Assembly: GCA_002342255.1 (NCBI GenBank)
Contig: DDPP01000053.1
Coordinates: forward strand, 1 to 24,513
DNA from: Micrococcales bacterium UBA2465
Lineage (GTDB): Bacteria; Actinomycetota; Actinomycetes; Actinomycetales; Microbacteriaceae
Reading direction: 5' to 3'
Length of the DNA: 24,513 nt
The stretch's first letter is position 1. Every line of letters starts with the position of its first letter. Of this stretch, positions 14,920 to 21,646 are shown piece after piece. The notes under the pieces are model-generated. The model saw only the letters and a program-made list of their open reading frames with translations. It was not told the DNA's origin and searched no databases. The translations under genes and the position numbers were made by a program.

Positions 14920-15764
14920 GAATCTTCATCTTAATCGCATGCCACAACCGAGCTGATCTAACTTATAGGCTTTTAGAATCTCTAGAAAATCAACATTTCG
15001 ATAGGAATCACGCTTTGGAGGTTTTGGCGGTCGACGACGGCTCCACCGACAATACTGCGAAAGTTTTGGAGAGTTGTCGCTTAGTAACTGAAACTGTTTA
15101 TGGAAGTGGCGACTTGTATTGGGCGAAATCGATGGGGCTAGCAGAATCCATAGCTTTACTCAAAATATCTCAATCCGCTGGATCTGAGCAAGATTATTTA
15201 CTTTGGCTCAACGATGATGTCCAATTGGATTTGCATGCAATCCAAAGTTCAATAACAGCCGCAGAGGTAAATCCGAATTCTATTATTGTGGGAAAAACAA
15301 TTTCCAAAGCAGATGGAAGATTAACTTACGGCCCATTGGTAAGGGAGGGGCTACATCCCCTTGGTTTTCGTTTGCCTTCCGAGTCAGAGCAGGTAGAAAC
15401 CGACGCTTTCAACGGAAATTTTGTACTTATTCCCTTCTCGGCTGCACTCAAAGTTGGTTCAATTCAAACTAAATATAGTCATGGCATGGCAGACATAGAT
15501 TATGCAATCAGGGCCAAGAAACTTGGAATATCAATCGTTGTCCTGCAGCATCCAGTTGGATTTTGTGAGAGGAACTCACCTAAAAGACATTCGACGAGGT
15601 TATCTGCATGGGCCGAGTTTATTGGTAAAAAAGGCGCTGGGAATCCAAAGTCAATGCTACTTCTCCTGAAAACATCTTCGAGAACTTGGCATTTGTGGAT
15701 GGTCGCAACCTATGTTATTTGGTGGATGAGGAGATTGAAGAAAGCCCCATATTATTTGGCATAG
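14916..15764 (+). CDS. Glycosyltransferase family 2 protein
   Basis: This is a GT-A inverting glycosyltransferase of 282 residues when read from the GTG at 14916. That GTG overlaps the GT4 stop as GTGA and leaves a normal N-terminus (RIFILIACHNRADLTYRLL). An earlier TTG at 14886 would add ten residues of GT4-overlapping sequence and is less likely. VDDGSTDNT binds the nucleotide, and WLNDDVQL is the DxD-like metal site. NGNFVLIPFSAALKVG and GMADIDYAIRAKKLG carry the acceptor-side and catalytic acidic residues. The C-terminus ends in a hydrophobic and basic stretch (WMVATYVIWWMRRLKK) that may attach to the membrane. It should add one sugar of the repeat unit, possibly rhamnosyl-type by similarity of motifs, but donor identity is open. 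Confidence 0.9.
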   Translation: MRIFILIACHNRADLTYRLLESLENQHFDRNHALEVLAVDDGSTDNTAKVLESCRLVTETVYGSGDLYWAKSMGLAESIALLKISQSAGSEQDYLLWLNDDVQLDLHAIQSSITAAEVNPNSIIVGKTISKADGRLTYGPLVREGLHPLGFRLPSESEQVETDAFNGNFVLIPFSAALKVGSIQTKYSHGMADIDYAIRAKKLGISIVVLQHPVGFCERNSPKRHSTRLSAWAEFIGKKGAGNPKSMLLLLKTSSRTWHLWMVATYVIWWMRRLKKAPYYLA

Positions 15765-15793
15765 AACTCGTATACATTACTGTCCGAGATGTA

Positions 15794-16423
15794 ATGTTTA
15801 AATTGATGTCAATTATTAGAAATGTAGCCAGAAGGATCCTTCCACCATTTCGGCCAAGACGGCTAAGAGCGTTACTTTTAACTTCATTAAAATCAAGCAT
15901 TAGTCATGCCGGAAATTTAACAGTGTTCGGCGCCATAAGGGTGAAGATAGCGCCTGGGTCATCAATTAACTTAGGGAAAAATGTGATATTGAATTCCTTA
16001 TGGAAGAGGAATACCTTAGATTCTCACTCGGCACTCACCATAAGAACTCTGTCTGAGTGTGCTGTTATTTCCATAGGGGATGACACTGGCATAAGCTCGT
16101 CTACAATCTCAGCTCAGAAATCAATACTTATTGGGTCAAGAGTGCTAATTGGTTCGGGTTGCTTGATAACTGACACGGACCATCACATAGTTGACATAGC
16201 TCCAAAGGATAGAAGGTACTCTGGGCTTCCCGGCCTAGAGAAAGCTAAAGAAGTAGTAATTGAAGATGATGTGTTTATTGGAGCCAGGACCATAATTCTA
16301 AAAGGTTCGAAGATAGGTGCTGGATCAGTAATTGGCGCGGGCAGTGTTGTTGCCGGAAATATTCCGAAGAATTCAATTGCAGCAGGTAATCCGTGCCGCG
16401 TCATTAGACAACTTTACCTCTAA
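15794..16423 (+). CDS. Left-handed beta-helix acyltransferase, second of the locus
   Basis: The open frame begins at 15686, inside the GT2 gene, but the likely start is the ATG at 15794, with CGAGA upstream, giving 209 residues. Hexapeptide repeats run through the middle (IGSRVLIGSGCLITD). A DTDHHIVDIAP segment with the probable catalytic histidine follows. IEDDVFIGARTIILKGSKIG and IGAGSVVAGNIPKNSIAAGNP close the LbH fold. The family adds acetyl or similar groups to sugars, using acetyl-CoA. It differs clearly from the acyltransferase at 12.4 kb, so two different positions may be modified. An N-terminal basic region (RRILPPFRPRRLRALLL) could bind the membrane. It overlaps the convergent flippase gene by 4 bp. 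Confidence 0.85.
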   Translation: MFKLMSIIRNVARRILPPFRPRRLRALLLTSLKSSISHAGNLTVFGAIRVKIAPGSSINLGKNVILNSLWKRNTLDSHSALTIRTLSECAVISIGDDTGISSSTISAQKSILIGSRVLIGSGCLITDTDHHIVDIAPKDRRYSGLPGLEKAKEVVIEDDVFIGARTIILKGSKIGAGSVIGAGSVVAGNIPKNSIAAGNPCRVIRQLYL

Positions 16424-17856
16424 CTAATCAACCAGACGAAGCGAGTTGTTGTTATTTTCCCTTTTCTTGTAAACAAGATGAAGAAAAGCCAAGCAACTGC
16501 AACTAGCGCACCGGCTAAAAGCGTAGACAGGCTGTCATCAAAATTACACAAAGAAACTAGTAGCAGCTTTGAGAAAAATAAAGAGGCGGCTACCAGTGCG
16601 CAAATCACTAAAGCCAAAATCATTGACCTCGCTATTGGATAAATGCCTAGCAATTGCTGTCCGCTAAGAATCCATAAGTAAAAAACAAATCTGAGACTCA
16701 TCACGAGAGCCATTTCAATAGCGACACTCAGTAAATCAAGCTTGCCCCATGCCAAAATGAAAAATGCTATTTGCAATCCGAGAATTACAGATTCTGCGAG
16801 GTAAGTTTTTCTGAATAGAAGATTAGTCTCGACGGCAGTCGACATAAGCACTACGGGTATCTGAAGCCCACCTGCGATGAATAGTATTGGTGTGATCGAC
16901 GCCGCTAAGACCCAATTAGGTCCGAATAGTATTAGCGTCAGTTGCTGAACTATCATCGACGAGATTATCAAACTGGGCCAAAGCAGAATGGTAACAGCGC
17001 CTATCGACTTAGTGAAATTTAGCGACTCCGACTTACTTTCTCCAGATTTGAGCGATATGTCAGCATATTTAGGATAAAAAGGTTTGTTTATAGAAGATTG
17101 AAGTTGGAATATCGGTACCGAGGACAGCACCTCTGCTCTATTCAAGTGTCCTAGCTCTTTTTGAGCGCCGGCTAAAATAAGCACCCAGCGAGATAGATTG
17201 GAATTTAGGAACCAGACGGCCCTGTAAATGAAAAGTTTCGAAGAAAACCCAGAAAGGCTGAATTCAACTTTTCTTGGTATCTCGAGGGGAAATAGATGCT
17301 TGCGGAATTTGCTCCCCCCTACCAGAACAAATCCAAGTGAAGCAATTAGTGGCGATACAAGCAAACTTGTGGCTGTTGGGCTAAAAATAACTAATACCCC
17401 TGCAGTTAGGAACCCGAGAACAGACGATACAAATCCAAGAAGGCTTGATGAGAAGAACAAATTGTCTCGTGAGTATATCCCGACAAGTATGTTTTGAAGG
17501 GGCGAAACCATCGCTATTAGGCCAGCGACAAAAAGAGACAAAAGAGATAATCCAGAAAAAATATGCAACAAGACCCCGGCTGCAAACACTACTGCAAAAC
17601 TGGTAGAACCAAATATAAGGGCTTTCGAAACCAATCTTCTCAAGCCAAAACCTTCAAGTCTGCTGTTTCGGATGACGTCTTCGGTGAAAGCCGAGCTAAA
17701 AACTAAGTTTACAATCGCGATAATAGCCAAACTGGAGGCATACAAGCCAAAATCTAGAGCCGAGACCAGCCTGCTTGAGATAGCACCATAAACAAGTTGT
17801 GAGGCAATCGTTAATATTTGGAAAGCAAAAATCGAAAGTGAATTCTTATATTTCAA
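16420..17856 (-). CDS. Wzx-type lipid-linked oligosaccharide flippase (MOP superfamily)
   Basis: This very hydrophobic protein of 478 residues has about twelve or more membrane spans and a typical Wzx/polysaccharide-synthesis opening, with a short basic N-terminus and then SLSIFAFQILTIASQLVYGA. It should flip the finished undecaprenyl-linked repeat unit to the outer face of the membrane. I place the start at the TTG at 17856, which gives a short N-terminus and a 22-bp gap to the upstream gene. In-frame TTG (17931) or GTG (17904) would extend it by 25 or 16 residues and overlap the CgeB-like gene. Wzx proteins are poorly conserved, so the call rests on hydrophobicity pattern, length and locus. 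It converges on the acyltransferase. Confidence 0.82.
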   Translation of the reverse strand: MKYKNSLSIFAFQILTIASQLVYGAISSRLVSALDFGLYASSLAIIAIVNLVFSSAFTEDVIRNSRLEGFGLRRLVSKALIFGSTSFAVVFAAGVLLHIFSGLSLLSLFVAGLIAMVSPLQNILVGIYSRDNLFFSSSLLGFVSSVLGFLTAGVLVIFSPTATSLLVSPLIASLGFVLVGGSKFRKHLFPLEIPRKVEFSLSGFSSKLFIYRAVWFLNSNLSRWVLILAGAQKELGHLNRAEVLSSVPIFQLQSSINKPFYPKYADISLKSGESKSESLNFTKSIGAVTILLWPSLIISSMIVQQLTLILFGPNWVLAASITPILFIAGGLQIPVVLMSTAVETNLLFRKTYLAESVILGLQIAFFILAWGKLDLLSVAIEMALVMSLRFVFYLWILSGQQLLGIYPIARSMILALVICALVAASLFFSKLLLVSLCNFDDSLSTLLAGALVAVAWLFFILFTRKGKITTTRFVWLIS

Positions 17857-17878
17857 TTCTGCCCGCTTTCTAAAAATA

Positions 17879-18940
17879 CTATTTGGTCCATGCTTCCTTA
17901 GCACCTTCAGGGTTAATGTTGATTCCGTCAAAATTCAGCATCCTAACAAACCAGTCATCCTGCCTGAAGTTTTTGAAAGCGTACCTAGAAGCCTTAATTT
18001 TAAGTTGCAAGTATTCCTCATCTTTTGTTTTCGCTAAATGATCTTGTATTCGATTGAGGAGTTCTTGTGGGCTTGAAGCCAGTATCAGGAATTTTTCAAC
18101 ATTCGAAGGAAAAATCTCTCTGTAACCGGGATGGCAAGTAGTTGCGTGAACGCTCCCTGAAGCTAGCGAAATTGGCAGCCGGTTTGAGAAGTAGAATGGC
18201 ACTTGGGCATAGTGATCCCAATTTGCGGTTATTCTGCTTGACGAAATAACCAGGTGTTGTTGATCGAATGGGGCAGGCCCTTTAGCCGACTCTCCGCTCC
18301 AGCCCGTGCCGAAGACAGCTAACCTATTTCCAAAAGCTTCTTGAGCAAGCTCAATAAACCGAGCCCTTTGTTTCCAGTTCGGGGCTGAACGGATCCGATG
18401 TGCGCTTCGGTTACCAATTATAGAAACATCGAACTTTAGTTCCAAGTTCTTGAATTGTTCATCTGTGAGCATTGGAACTCTATCGGCTTCAAAACAGTGG
18501 GGGACCCAATCTATCCTTCTGGCCCCAAGTAATTTAAAATTAGAGGCAAGCGAACCCCTGCCGACAGTGAATACAACATCAGAATTCCGAGCAAATATCA
18601 TGTCCGAAATCGAAGGAGGTTTCCTCGTTAAAGAATAGGCATCACCCTCCCAAACTATCAATTTGAATGGCTTTATTTTCCTTAATCTATCGATGTCCTG
18701 CTGACGAATCGCAGTAATGTGTGGATGCATCACGAATACCAAGTCAGGAAGCAAGTCTTCAAATGCGGAAAACAGTAGTTGTCTCACCTCGTGCTTACTC
18801 ACTCCTGACTCCAGAAGAGCCTGCGGGCTCAATACTGAATGGCCCGAAATCAACCCGGCCCTTTCAAGATCTTGCAAAGGCCGCCTGAAGCCAATTTGAA
18901 AAAACCCCGGGTGTTCATTAGCTATAAGTAAGATTCTCAT
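17879..18940 (-). CDS. CgeB-like glycosyltransferase
   Basis: This 353-residue protein resembles the CgeB/spore-maturation type of GT-B glycosyltransferases. It opens with RILLIANEHPGFFQIGFRRP. The middle holds a second Rossmann strand (FDVSIIGNRSAHRI, about 169-182). The donor-binding end has NRLPISLASGSVHATTCHPGYREIF (about 254-278), with the small-residue loop and FPSNVEKFLI segment typical of the family. A late YAFKNFRQDDWFVRML motif is also a family feature. The ATG lies 5 bp after the polymerase stop, and the flippase follows, so the three minus-strand genes look like one operon. Donor and acceptor are unknown. Confidence 0.78.
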   Translation of the reverse strand: MRILLIANEHPGFFQIGFRRPLQDLERAGLISGHSVLSPQALLESGVSKHEVRQLLFSAFEDLLPDLVFVMHPHITAIRQQDIDRLRKIKPFKLIVWEGDAYSLTRKPPSISDMIFARNSDVVFTVGRGSLASNFKLLGARRIDWVPHCFEADRVPMLTDEQFKNLELKFDVSIIGNRSAHRIRSAPNWKQRARFIELAQEAFGNRLAVFGTGWSGESAKGPAPFDQQHLVISSSRITANWDHYAQVPFYFSNRLPISLASGSVHATTCHPGYREIFPSNVEKFLILASSPQELLNRIQDHLAKTKDEEYLQLKIKASRYAFKNFRQDDWFVRMLNFDGININPEGAKEAWTK

Positions 18941-18945
18941 ACCGT

Positions 18946-20235
18946 CTAATCTTTCGCGATTGGTTCAGCGCGATCTGCTCCTGCTTGAACTTTGTTATTT
19001 TTTTTCTCGAGCGAATCGCCATAGTCGATTGGATAAGAGATTTGCCAAGGCGCAGGGTAGAAATTCTGGAAAACCATTAGTTGCAACTGTGTTATCAAAA
19101 GACTTCCGTGGCCAGCAGTCTTCTTATATGTAGCCCAAATTTTCTGTAGATAATGGAAAGCAAACAGCACTAACCCAACAACTCCAGTGCGTAGCAATAT
19201 GGTGATGTACCAATTATGCGGATTAAATTCCACCCAAAGATTGTTTAGCCCATCATATCTCCCCCAACCACTTCCGAAAGGCTTCCCTAATAGCTGATCA
19301 ACCCAGGAGTAGGAATAGTAGGAATCTAAGTATTGACTCCAACTTCCAGTTCGGGCTAGATACGTTGCTAGGTCAGATGATGAAGATACCAGCTGATCCC
19401 TGAAGGGCGTGGGCAAGACCGTTAGGTCCGCCAATGGAACTAGAAAAAGTACTGATGCGGCTGCAAGCACTAACCCAACTCCTAAAAAGAAAGTCTTCTT
19501 ATTGAACAGAAGTAAGAGAAAAGTCATTAGGGTCGCAACCCAAACGGATCTTTGTTGGGAAAAGATTATTCCAACAAATCCCAAAAAGGCAAGAGACCAG
19601 TCAAGGATTGCATTTCTTTTACCTCCAAGGGCGTTAAACGTAAGCACTGTACTAGCCGCTAGTAGGCTCAGTGCCTGAACGGAAACTAATGGCCTCAGAT
19701 TGGCAAGCCCATCTTGGCCGATTTGGATGTATTCGGTCGCGCCTCCAAAGCCGTGCAAGAAAATGTTTAATCCTTCCAGAACCACTAGACCTGCAACGCT
19801 AATTCTCGATAAAAGAACCGTCTCACTAAAGGAAGGTTTAAGTTTTGCTGAGCAAAAGATTGCCCACATCATGGATGTCAAGACGTACAGAAAAAATCTT
19901 GATTCGTTTACTGATTGTTGAATCCCGAATGCAAGAACACCTCGGAATAGCGAAAGGCAAAAGGTTGCGAATATAAGATTAGTGACAAGGGTTAAGTTCC
20001 TATATTTGTTGCGTAATTCGGCTAAATTCAAAATGTATAAAGTCATTGCTGCCACCGATATCGCATCTGAAAGAAAGATGTTCGCACCTGCGATGGTTGC
20101 CAGATTTATGCCATCGGGTAAATTCCAAATTGTGATTACCGTTAGGAAATAAAGCATGTACCCATATTTGTAACTTGTAGATAAGGCCTTTATGCAGAGA
20201 AATAGAGCAATAGCAACTAAAAGCAATCCAGCCAT
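18946..20235 (-). CDS. Wzy-type polysaccharide polymerase / O-antigen-ligase-like membrane protein
   Basis: This 429-residue polytopic membrane protein has roughly ten to twelve hydrophobic spans and a large loop around residues 268-340 that contains acidic and aromatic residues. The family signatures are the FSQQRSVWVA segment (about 225-234) and NPHNWYITILLRTGVVGL (about 338-355), which are seen in Wzy/WaaL-type proteins. It should join repeat units on the outer face of the membrane. A short hydrophilic tail (from about 400) ends in many charged residues. The ATG has AGAAAGG six bases upstream. It is the first gene of the three-gene minus-strand operon (wzy, CgeB-like GT, wzx). The family is divergent, so polymerase versus ligase is decided mainly by context. 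Confidence 0.83.
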   Translation of the reverse strand: MAGLLLVAIALFLCIKALSTSYKYGYMLYFLTVITIWNLPDGINLATIAGANIFLSDAISVAAMTLYILNLAELRNKYRNLTLVTNLIFATFCLSLFRGVLAFGIQQSVNESRFFLYVLTSMMWAIFCSAKLKPSFSETVLLSRISVAGLVVLEGLNIFLHGFGGATEYIQIGQDGLANLRPLVSVQALSLLAASTVLTFNALGGKRNAILDWSLAFLGFVGIIFSQQRSVWVATLMTFLLLLFNKKTFFLGVGLVLAAASVLFLVPLADLTVLPTPFRDQLVSSSSDLATYLARTGSWSQYLDSYYSYSWVDQLLGKPFGSGWGRYDGLNNLWVEFNPHNWYITILLRTGVVGLVLFAFHYLQKIWATYKKTAGHGSLLITQLQLMVFQNFYPAPWQISYPIDYGDSLEKKNNKVQAGADRAEPIAKD

Positions 20236-20347
20236 GATGCCTTTCTGAGGCTAGCCGAATTATCGAACCTAAGTCTCACCCCTGAATCAACATGCAAAAA
20301 GTGCGACTTCGAAAATCTACGTGTTGCATCCGATAAAGATTGAGGCA

Positions 20348-20983
20348 CTAGTCAGCCAACCCATACAAACGATCTCCAGCATCTCCTAGTCCTGGGACTA
20401 TGTAGCCATGTTCGTTTAGTTTTTCGTCTAGGGCACCTAGAACTATCTTTACGTCTTTGTCTCCTATGTGTTGTTCAACAGCTGAGACACCTTCAGGAGC
20501 TCCAATTAGACAAATACAGGTAACGTCTGTTGCTCCTCTTTCAAATACATAATCGATGGAATCGATTAGTGTGCCTCCTGTAGCAAGCATTGGGTCAATA
20601 ATAAAAACTTGTCTATTAGTTAGATCATCAGGGAGTCTGTTGGCATAGGTGTATGGCTGAAGTGTTTCTTCGTTTCTCTTAATACCTAAGAAACCTACTT
20701 CTGCCGTAGGCAGAAGTTTTACTATGCCTTCGAGCATTCCCAATCCTGCTCGCAGGATTGGGATGATGATTGGTCTTGGGTGGGATAGTTTCACACCGTG
20801 AGTCTTGGTGACTGGGGTTTCTATTTCAACCTTTGTTGTTTTTACTTCTCTGGTTGCTTCATAGGCTAGAAGAGTAACTAGTTCTTCTACTAGTTGTCTG
20901 AATACAGGTGAAGGAGTGTTCTTATCTCTAAGAGCTGTCAACTTATGGGTGATCAGTGGGTGATCTGCTACGTGTATGCGCAT
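20348..20983 (-). CDS. upp: Uracil phosphoribosyltransferase
   Basis: This 211-residue protein converts uracil and PRPP to UMP in pyrimidine salvage. The N-terminus ([20 protein letters not shown]), the [10 protein letters not shown] segment (74-83) and the PRPP-binding loop [17 protein letters not shown] (126-142) are diagnostic. The end, [11 protein letters not shown], is typical for the uracil-binding part. There is no clear ribosome binding site. A TANNNT box sits 6 bases before the ATG, so the mRNA may be leaderless. It diverges from tadA with only about 30 bp between the starts. The coding sequence contains four perfect inverted repeats. Confidence 0.97.
   Translation of the reverse strand: MRIHVADHPLITHKLTALRDKNTPSPVFRQLVEELVTLLAYEATREVKTTKVEIETPVTKTHGVKLSHPRPIIIPILRAGLGMLEGIVKLLPTAEVGFLGIKRNEETLQPYTYANRLPDDLTNRQVFIIDPMLATGGTLIDSIDYVFERGATDVTCICLIGAPEGVSAVEQHIGDKDVKIVLGALDEKLNEHGYIVPGLGDAGDRLYGLAD
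20550..20568. repeat. Perfect inverted repeat in upp (8-bp arms)
   Basis: TAATCGAT (20550-20557) and ATCGATTA (20561-20568) are exact reverse complements around GGA. It encodes part of the segment after the PRPP loop. Confidence 0.55.
20697..20717. repeat. Perfect inverted repeat in upp (9-bp arms)
   Basis: ACTTCTGCC (20697-20705) and GGCAGAAGT (20709-20717) pair fully around GTA. On the plus strand it is followed by TTTTA, which makes it look terminator-like for antisense transcripts, but no plus-strand gene ends there. Confidence 0.6.
20738..20763. repeat. Perfect inverted repeat in upp (11-bp arms, 4-base loop)
   Basis: TCCCAATCCTG (20738-20748) and CAGGATTGGGA (20753-20763) are exact reverse complements around CTCG. 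This is the strongest hairpin seen in the window. It encodes the conserved IPILRAGLG motif, so part of the symmetry is permitted by the protein sequence, but the codon choices complete it. Confidence 0.7.
20876..20895. repeat. Perfect inverted repeat in upp (7-bp arms)
   Basis: AACTAGT (20876-20882) and ACTAGTT (20889-20895) pair around TCTTCT, near codons 30-36 of upp. Confidence 0.5.
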
Positions 20984-20989
20984 AGGCTA

Positions 20990-20995
20990 AATCTA
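20990..20995 (-). promoter_or_regulatory. Candidate -10 box for leaderless upp mRNA
   Basis: Read on the minus strand this is TAGATT, ending 6 bases before the upp ATG. That places transcription initiation at or within a base or two of the start codon, a common arrangement in actinobacteria. There is also no ribosome binding site. No matching -35 was established. Confidence 0.4.
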
Positions 20996-21014
20996 ACAAC
21001 TTTAGGGGTGTGTG

Positions 21015-21473
21015 ATGAGTAAAGACTGGGAGCCATATATGCGGGCTGCCCTAACTGAAGCCCAGGTAGCCATGGATACTTCAGGGGATGTTCCGGTAGG
21101 TGCAGTTATTGTCTCTAGCACTGGGGGGATTGTTGCTAGAGGTGGGAATCAGAAAGAGCTGTTGGGGGATCCAACAGCTCATGCTGAGATAGTTGCTATT
21201 AGAGAAGCAAGTTCTTTGCTGGGGGATTGGCGTTTAGATGGCTATACCTTGGTGGTTACCTTAGAGCCCTGTGTGATGTGTGCCGGTGCTATTCAAGCAG
21301 CCAGGATATCTAGGGTTGTTTTTGGTGCTTGGGATGAGAAGGTTGGAGCTTCTGGTTCTCTTTATGACCTGGTAAGAGATAAAAGACTCGGATCTGAAAT
21401 AGAAGTAATTCCAGAGGTATTGAGTTTAGAGGCAGGTAATTTGTTGAAGGAATTTTTTACTGATAAGAGATGA
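21015..21473 (+). CDS. tadA: tRNA adenosine(34) deaminase
   Basis: This 152-residue zinc deaminase converts adenosine to inosine at the wobble position of tRNA-Arg(ACG). The zinc site is H56-A-E58 with the proton-shuttling Glu, plus PCVMC (85-89) carrying the two cysteine ligands. GDVPVGAVIV (24-33) and the ARISRVVFGAWDEKVGASGS segment (96-115) are typical of TadA. I prefer the ATG at 21015, which sits six bases after AGGGG, over the GTG one codon earlier (21012). It is divergent from upp. Two perfect inverted repeats lie in its first half. The next gene begins 173 bp downstream on the same strand, with its own promoter. Confidence 0.94.
   Translation: MSKDWEPYMRAALTEAQVAMDTSGDVPVGAVIVSSTGGIVARGGNQKELLGDPTAHAEIVAIREASSLLGDWRLDGYTLVVTLEPCVMCAGAIQAARISRVVFGAWDEKVGASGSLYDLVRDKRLGSEIEVIPEVLSLEAGNLLKEFFTDKR
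21113..21141. repeat. Perfect inverted repeat in tadA (8-bp arms)
   Basis: CTCTAGCA (21113-21120) and TGCTAGAG (21134-21141) are exact reverse complements separated by 13 bases, inside the tadA coding sequence. Confidence 0.45.
21156..21180. repeat. Perfect inverted repeat in tadA (10-bp arms)
   Basis: GAGCTGTTGG (21156-21165) and CCAACAGCTC (21171-21180) pair fully around GGGAT. It encodes the stretch just before the zinc-binding His-Ala-Glu. Confidence 0.6.
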
Positions 21474-21591
21474 GAAGTTCTGTTTTTACTTTCTAAATGA
21501 ACAGTAAATATAAAGTTAACAAGAGTTGACGAATAAGAATTCTTTGCGAGCAGTTCCTATACAAACGTTAAACAGGCTAGGTCGCTAAGTG

Positions 21592-21619
21592 TTGTGACCC
21601 TACACTCAACTTGTACTAT
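21592..21619 (+). promoter_or_regulatory. Candidate promoter of the large repeat-protein gene
   Basis: TTGTGA (21592-21597) and TACTAT (21614-21619) are 16 bases apart and match a housekeeping sigma factor pattern. Transcription would start near 21626, giving a leader of about 20 bases that contains the strong AGAGGAAG ribosome binding site at 21637-21644. Confidence 0.45.
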
Positions 21620-21636
21620 TCCAATCCCACCTAGCT

Positions 21637-21644
21637 AGAGGAAG
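21637..21644 (+). promoter_or_regulatory. Ribosome binding site of the large repeat-protein gene
   Basis: AGAGGAAG ends two bases before the ATG at 21647, with its GAGG core about six bases away. It fixes the start of a gene whose stop lies outside the window. Confidence 0.6.
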
Positions 21645-21646
21645 AC

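Noticed and set aside
15686..15793. Upstream extension of the second acyltransferase into the GT2 gene
   Set aside because: The extra 36 residues do not look like the family and would overlap the GT2 gene by 79 bp. The ATG at 15794 gives a normal protein.
20236..20347. ATGCAA/TTGCAT dyad between upp and wzy
   Set aside because: Six-base arms nearly 30 bases apart in AT-rich DNA; no promoter pair could be matched to it.
20697..20722. Hairpin followed by TTTTA as a plus-strand terminator
   Set aside because: It lies inside upp and no plus-strand gene ends there; the T-run is short.
21579..21602. Inverted repeat around the -35 box of the large repeat-protein gene (GGTC ... GACC)
   Set aside because: Only four bases pair without a mismatch, so it does not exceed chance.
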